Origin: Syngnathus acus
Taxonomy: Eukaryota; Chordata; Actinopteri; Syngnathiformes; Syngnathidae
Direction of reading: 5' to 3'
DNA: 64,000 nt
NCBI RefSeq assembly: GCF_901709675.1
Contig: NC_051104.1
Location: 2,518,501-2,582,500 of the forward strand
The first letter of the stretch is position 1, and every line of letters starts with the position of its first letter. This document shows, piece after piece, positions 63,382-64,000 of the stretch. Made by a program: the position numbers and the translations under genes. The notes beneath the pieces were generated by a model, which was not told the origin of the DNA, searched no databases, and was given only the letters and a program-made list of their open reading frames with translations.

Positions 63382-64000
63382 TGCAAAAGGCGCACACGCT
63401 TCCACTTGCTGTTTGCAGGAAACTTTGGAAAGAGGGGCGGAGGGCGCGTGCCCGCGCGCTGCACACTGTTCGCGCGCGCGCGCGTCAACATGTGGCGCGT
63501 GAACGACGCGCGTTTTTATAGGTACACTTGCTCATGACGGCCACTGCGAGAAAACCAAAACATCCTCTTCTTCGCAAGACTTCTACTGCGTGCGCATGTA
63601 AATGATTGCAGAAGAGGATAATTGTGACGATAACCAGAGAACGGGTTATTGCCCCGCCCCCCCCCTTCCACCGCCCACACACAAATTGTTTGCTCCAAAA
63701 CTTGCGAGATGTTTGCATAGTAAGCACGTGTTTTTCTTTTACTTTGGCTTTTCAGGTGAGGGACGTGACATGACGACAGAACCGGAAATTGAACCTATGT
63801 CCACTAGGAGACGCCATTCTTCCCCCGTCTGCCAGCCAGAGTGTGTACTTTTTTTACTTTTTGTCAGTGATGATGTCACAGTCACAGCTTGACTTACATT
63901 TCTATGAAACATTATTTCAGTTAAGTTTTTATTTTCAATATTAATGTAAAGTTAAACTTTGCAAAATATTATTTCCATTCTGTTATTTTCAATATTAATG
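63382..64000. other. OPRK1 5' flank
   Basis: A GC-rich stretch with a (GC)n/(CG)n run at about 63469-63484 could be the OPRK1 promoter or 5'UTR. The rest is AT-rich. Nothing else recognised. Confidence 0.4.

Overview
The window is nuclear DNA of a ray-finned fish, probably a percomorph. It is AT-rich with dense, short introns (most under 300 bp), vertebrate splice signals, a tRNA-derived SINE, small TA-flanked MITEs and microsatellites. No prokaryotic, viral, CRISPR or rRNA feature was seen.

Each gene model below was built by matching splice donors and acceptors by eye and checking reading-frame phase. Every complete model sums to a multiple of three. In order: YES1 (minus, 3' end outside the window, 156-2846), ADCYAP1/PACAP (plus, 6772-8071), METTL4 (minus, 21998-25092), EMILIN2 (plus, 25928-30062), LPIN2 (minus, 30648-34554), MYOM1 (minus, 36894-49403), a MYL12-type myosin regulatory light chain (plus, 52529-53388), a FASTKD3-like gene (plus, 54582-57122), CHMP5 (minus, 57390-59659) and OPRK1 (minus, 60652-63381). 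The first seven keep the order and orientation I recall for human 18p11.3, but NDC80 and SMCHD1 are absent between METTL4 and EMILIN2. FASTKD3, CHMP5 and OPRK1 follow MYL12 in place of TGIF1.

The genes do not form a pathway. LPIN2, MYOM1 and MYL12 all relate to muscle or the actomyosin system; ADCYAP1 and OPRK1 are a neuropeptide gene and a neuropeptide receptor gene; the rest are housekeeping, matrix or signalling genes.

Two sets of well-formed coding exons belong to no gene I recognise. Three plus-strand exons (8290-8398, 11175-11272, 19285 onward) between ADCYAP1 and METTL4 join in compatible phase and encode an acidic segment followed by a basic, two-cysteine segment bounded by dibasic sites, like a peptide precursor. 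Two minus-strand 3'-terminal exons (35748-36037) with stop codon and poly(A) signals lie between LPIN2 and MYOM1. These are the best candidates for something undescribed.

The longest stretches without a recognised gene are 8.4-21.9 kb (repeats, MITEs, the orphan exons), 2.9-6.4 kb, 49.4-51.2 kb and 59.7-60.6 kb.
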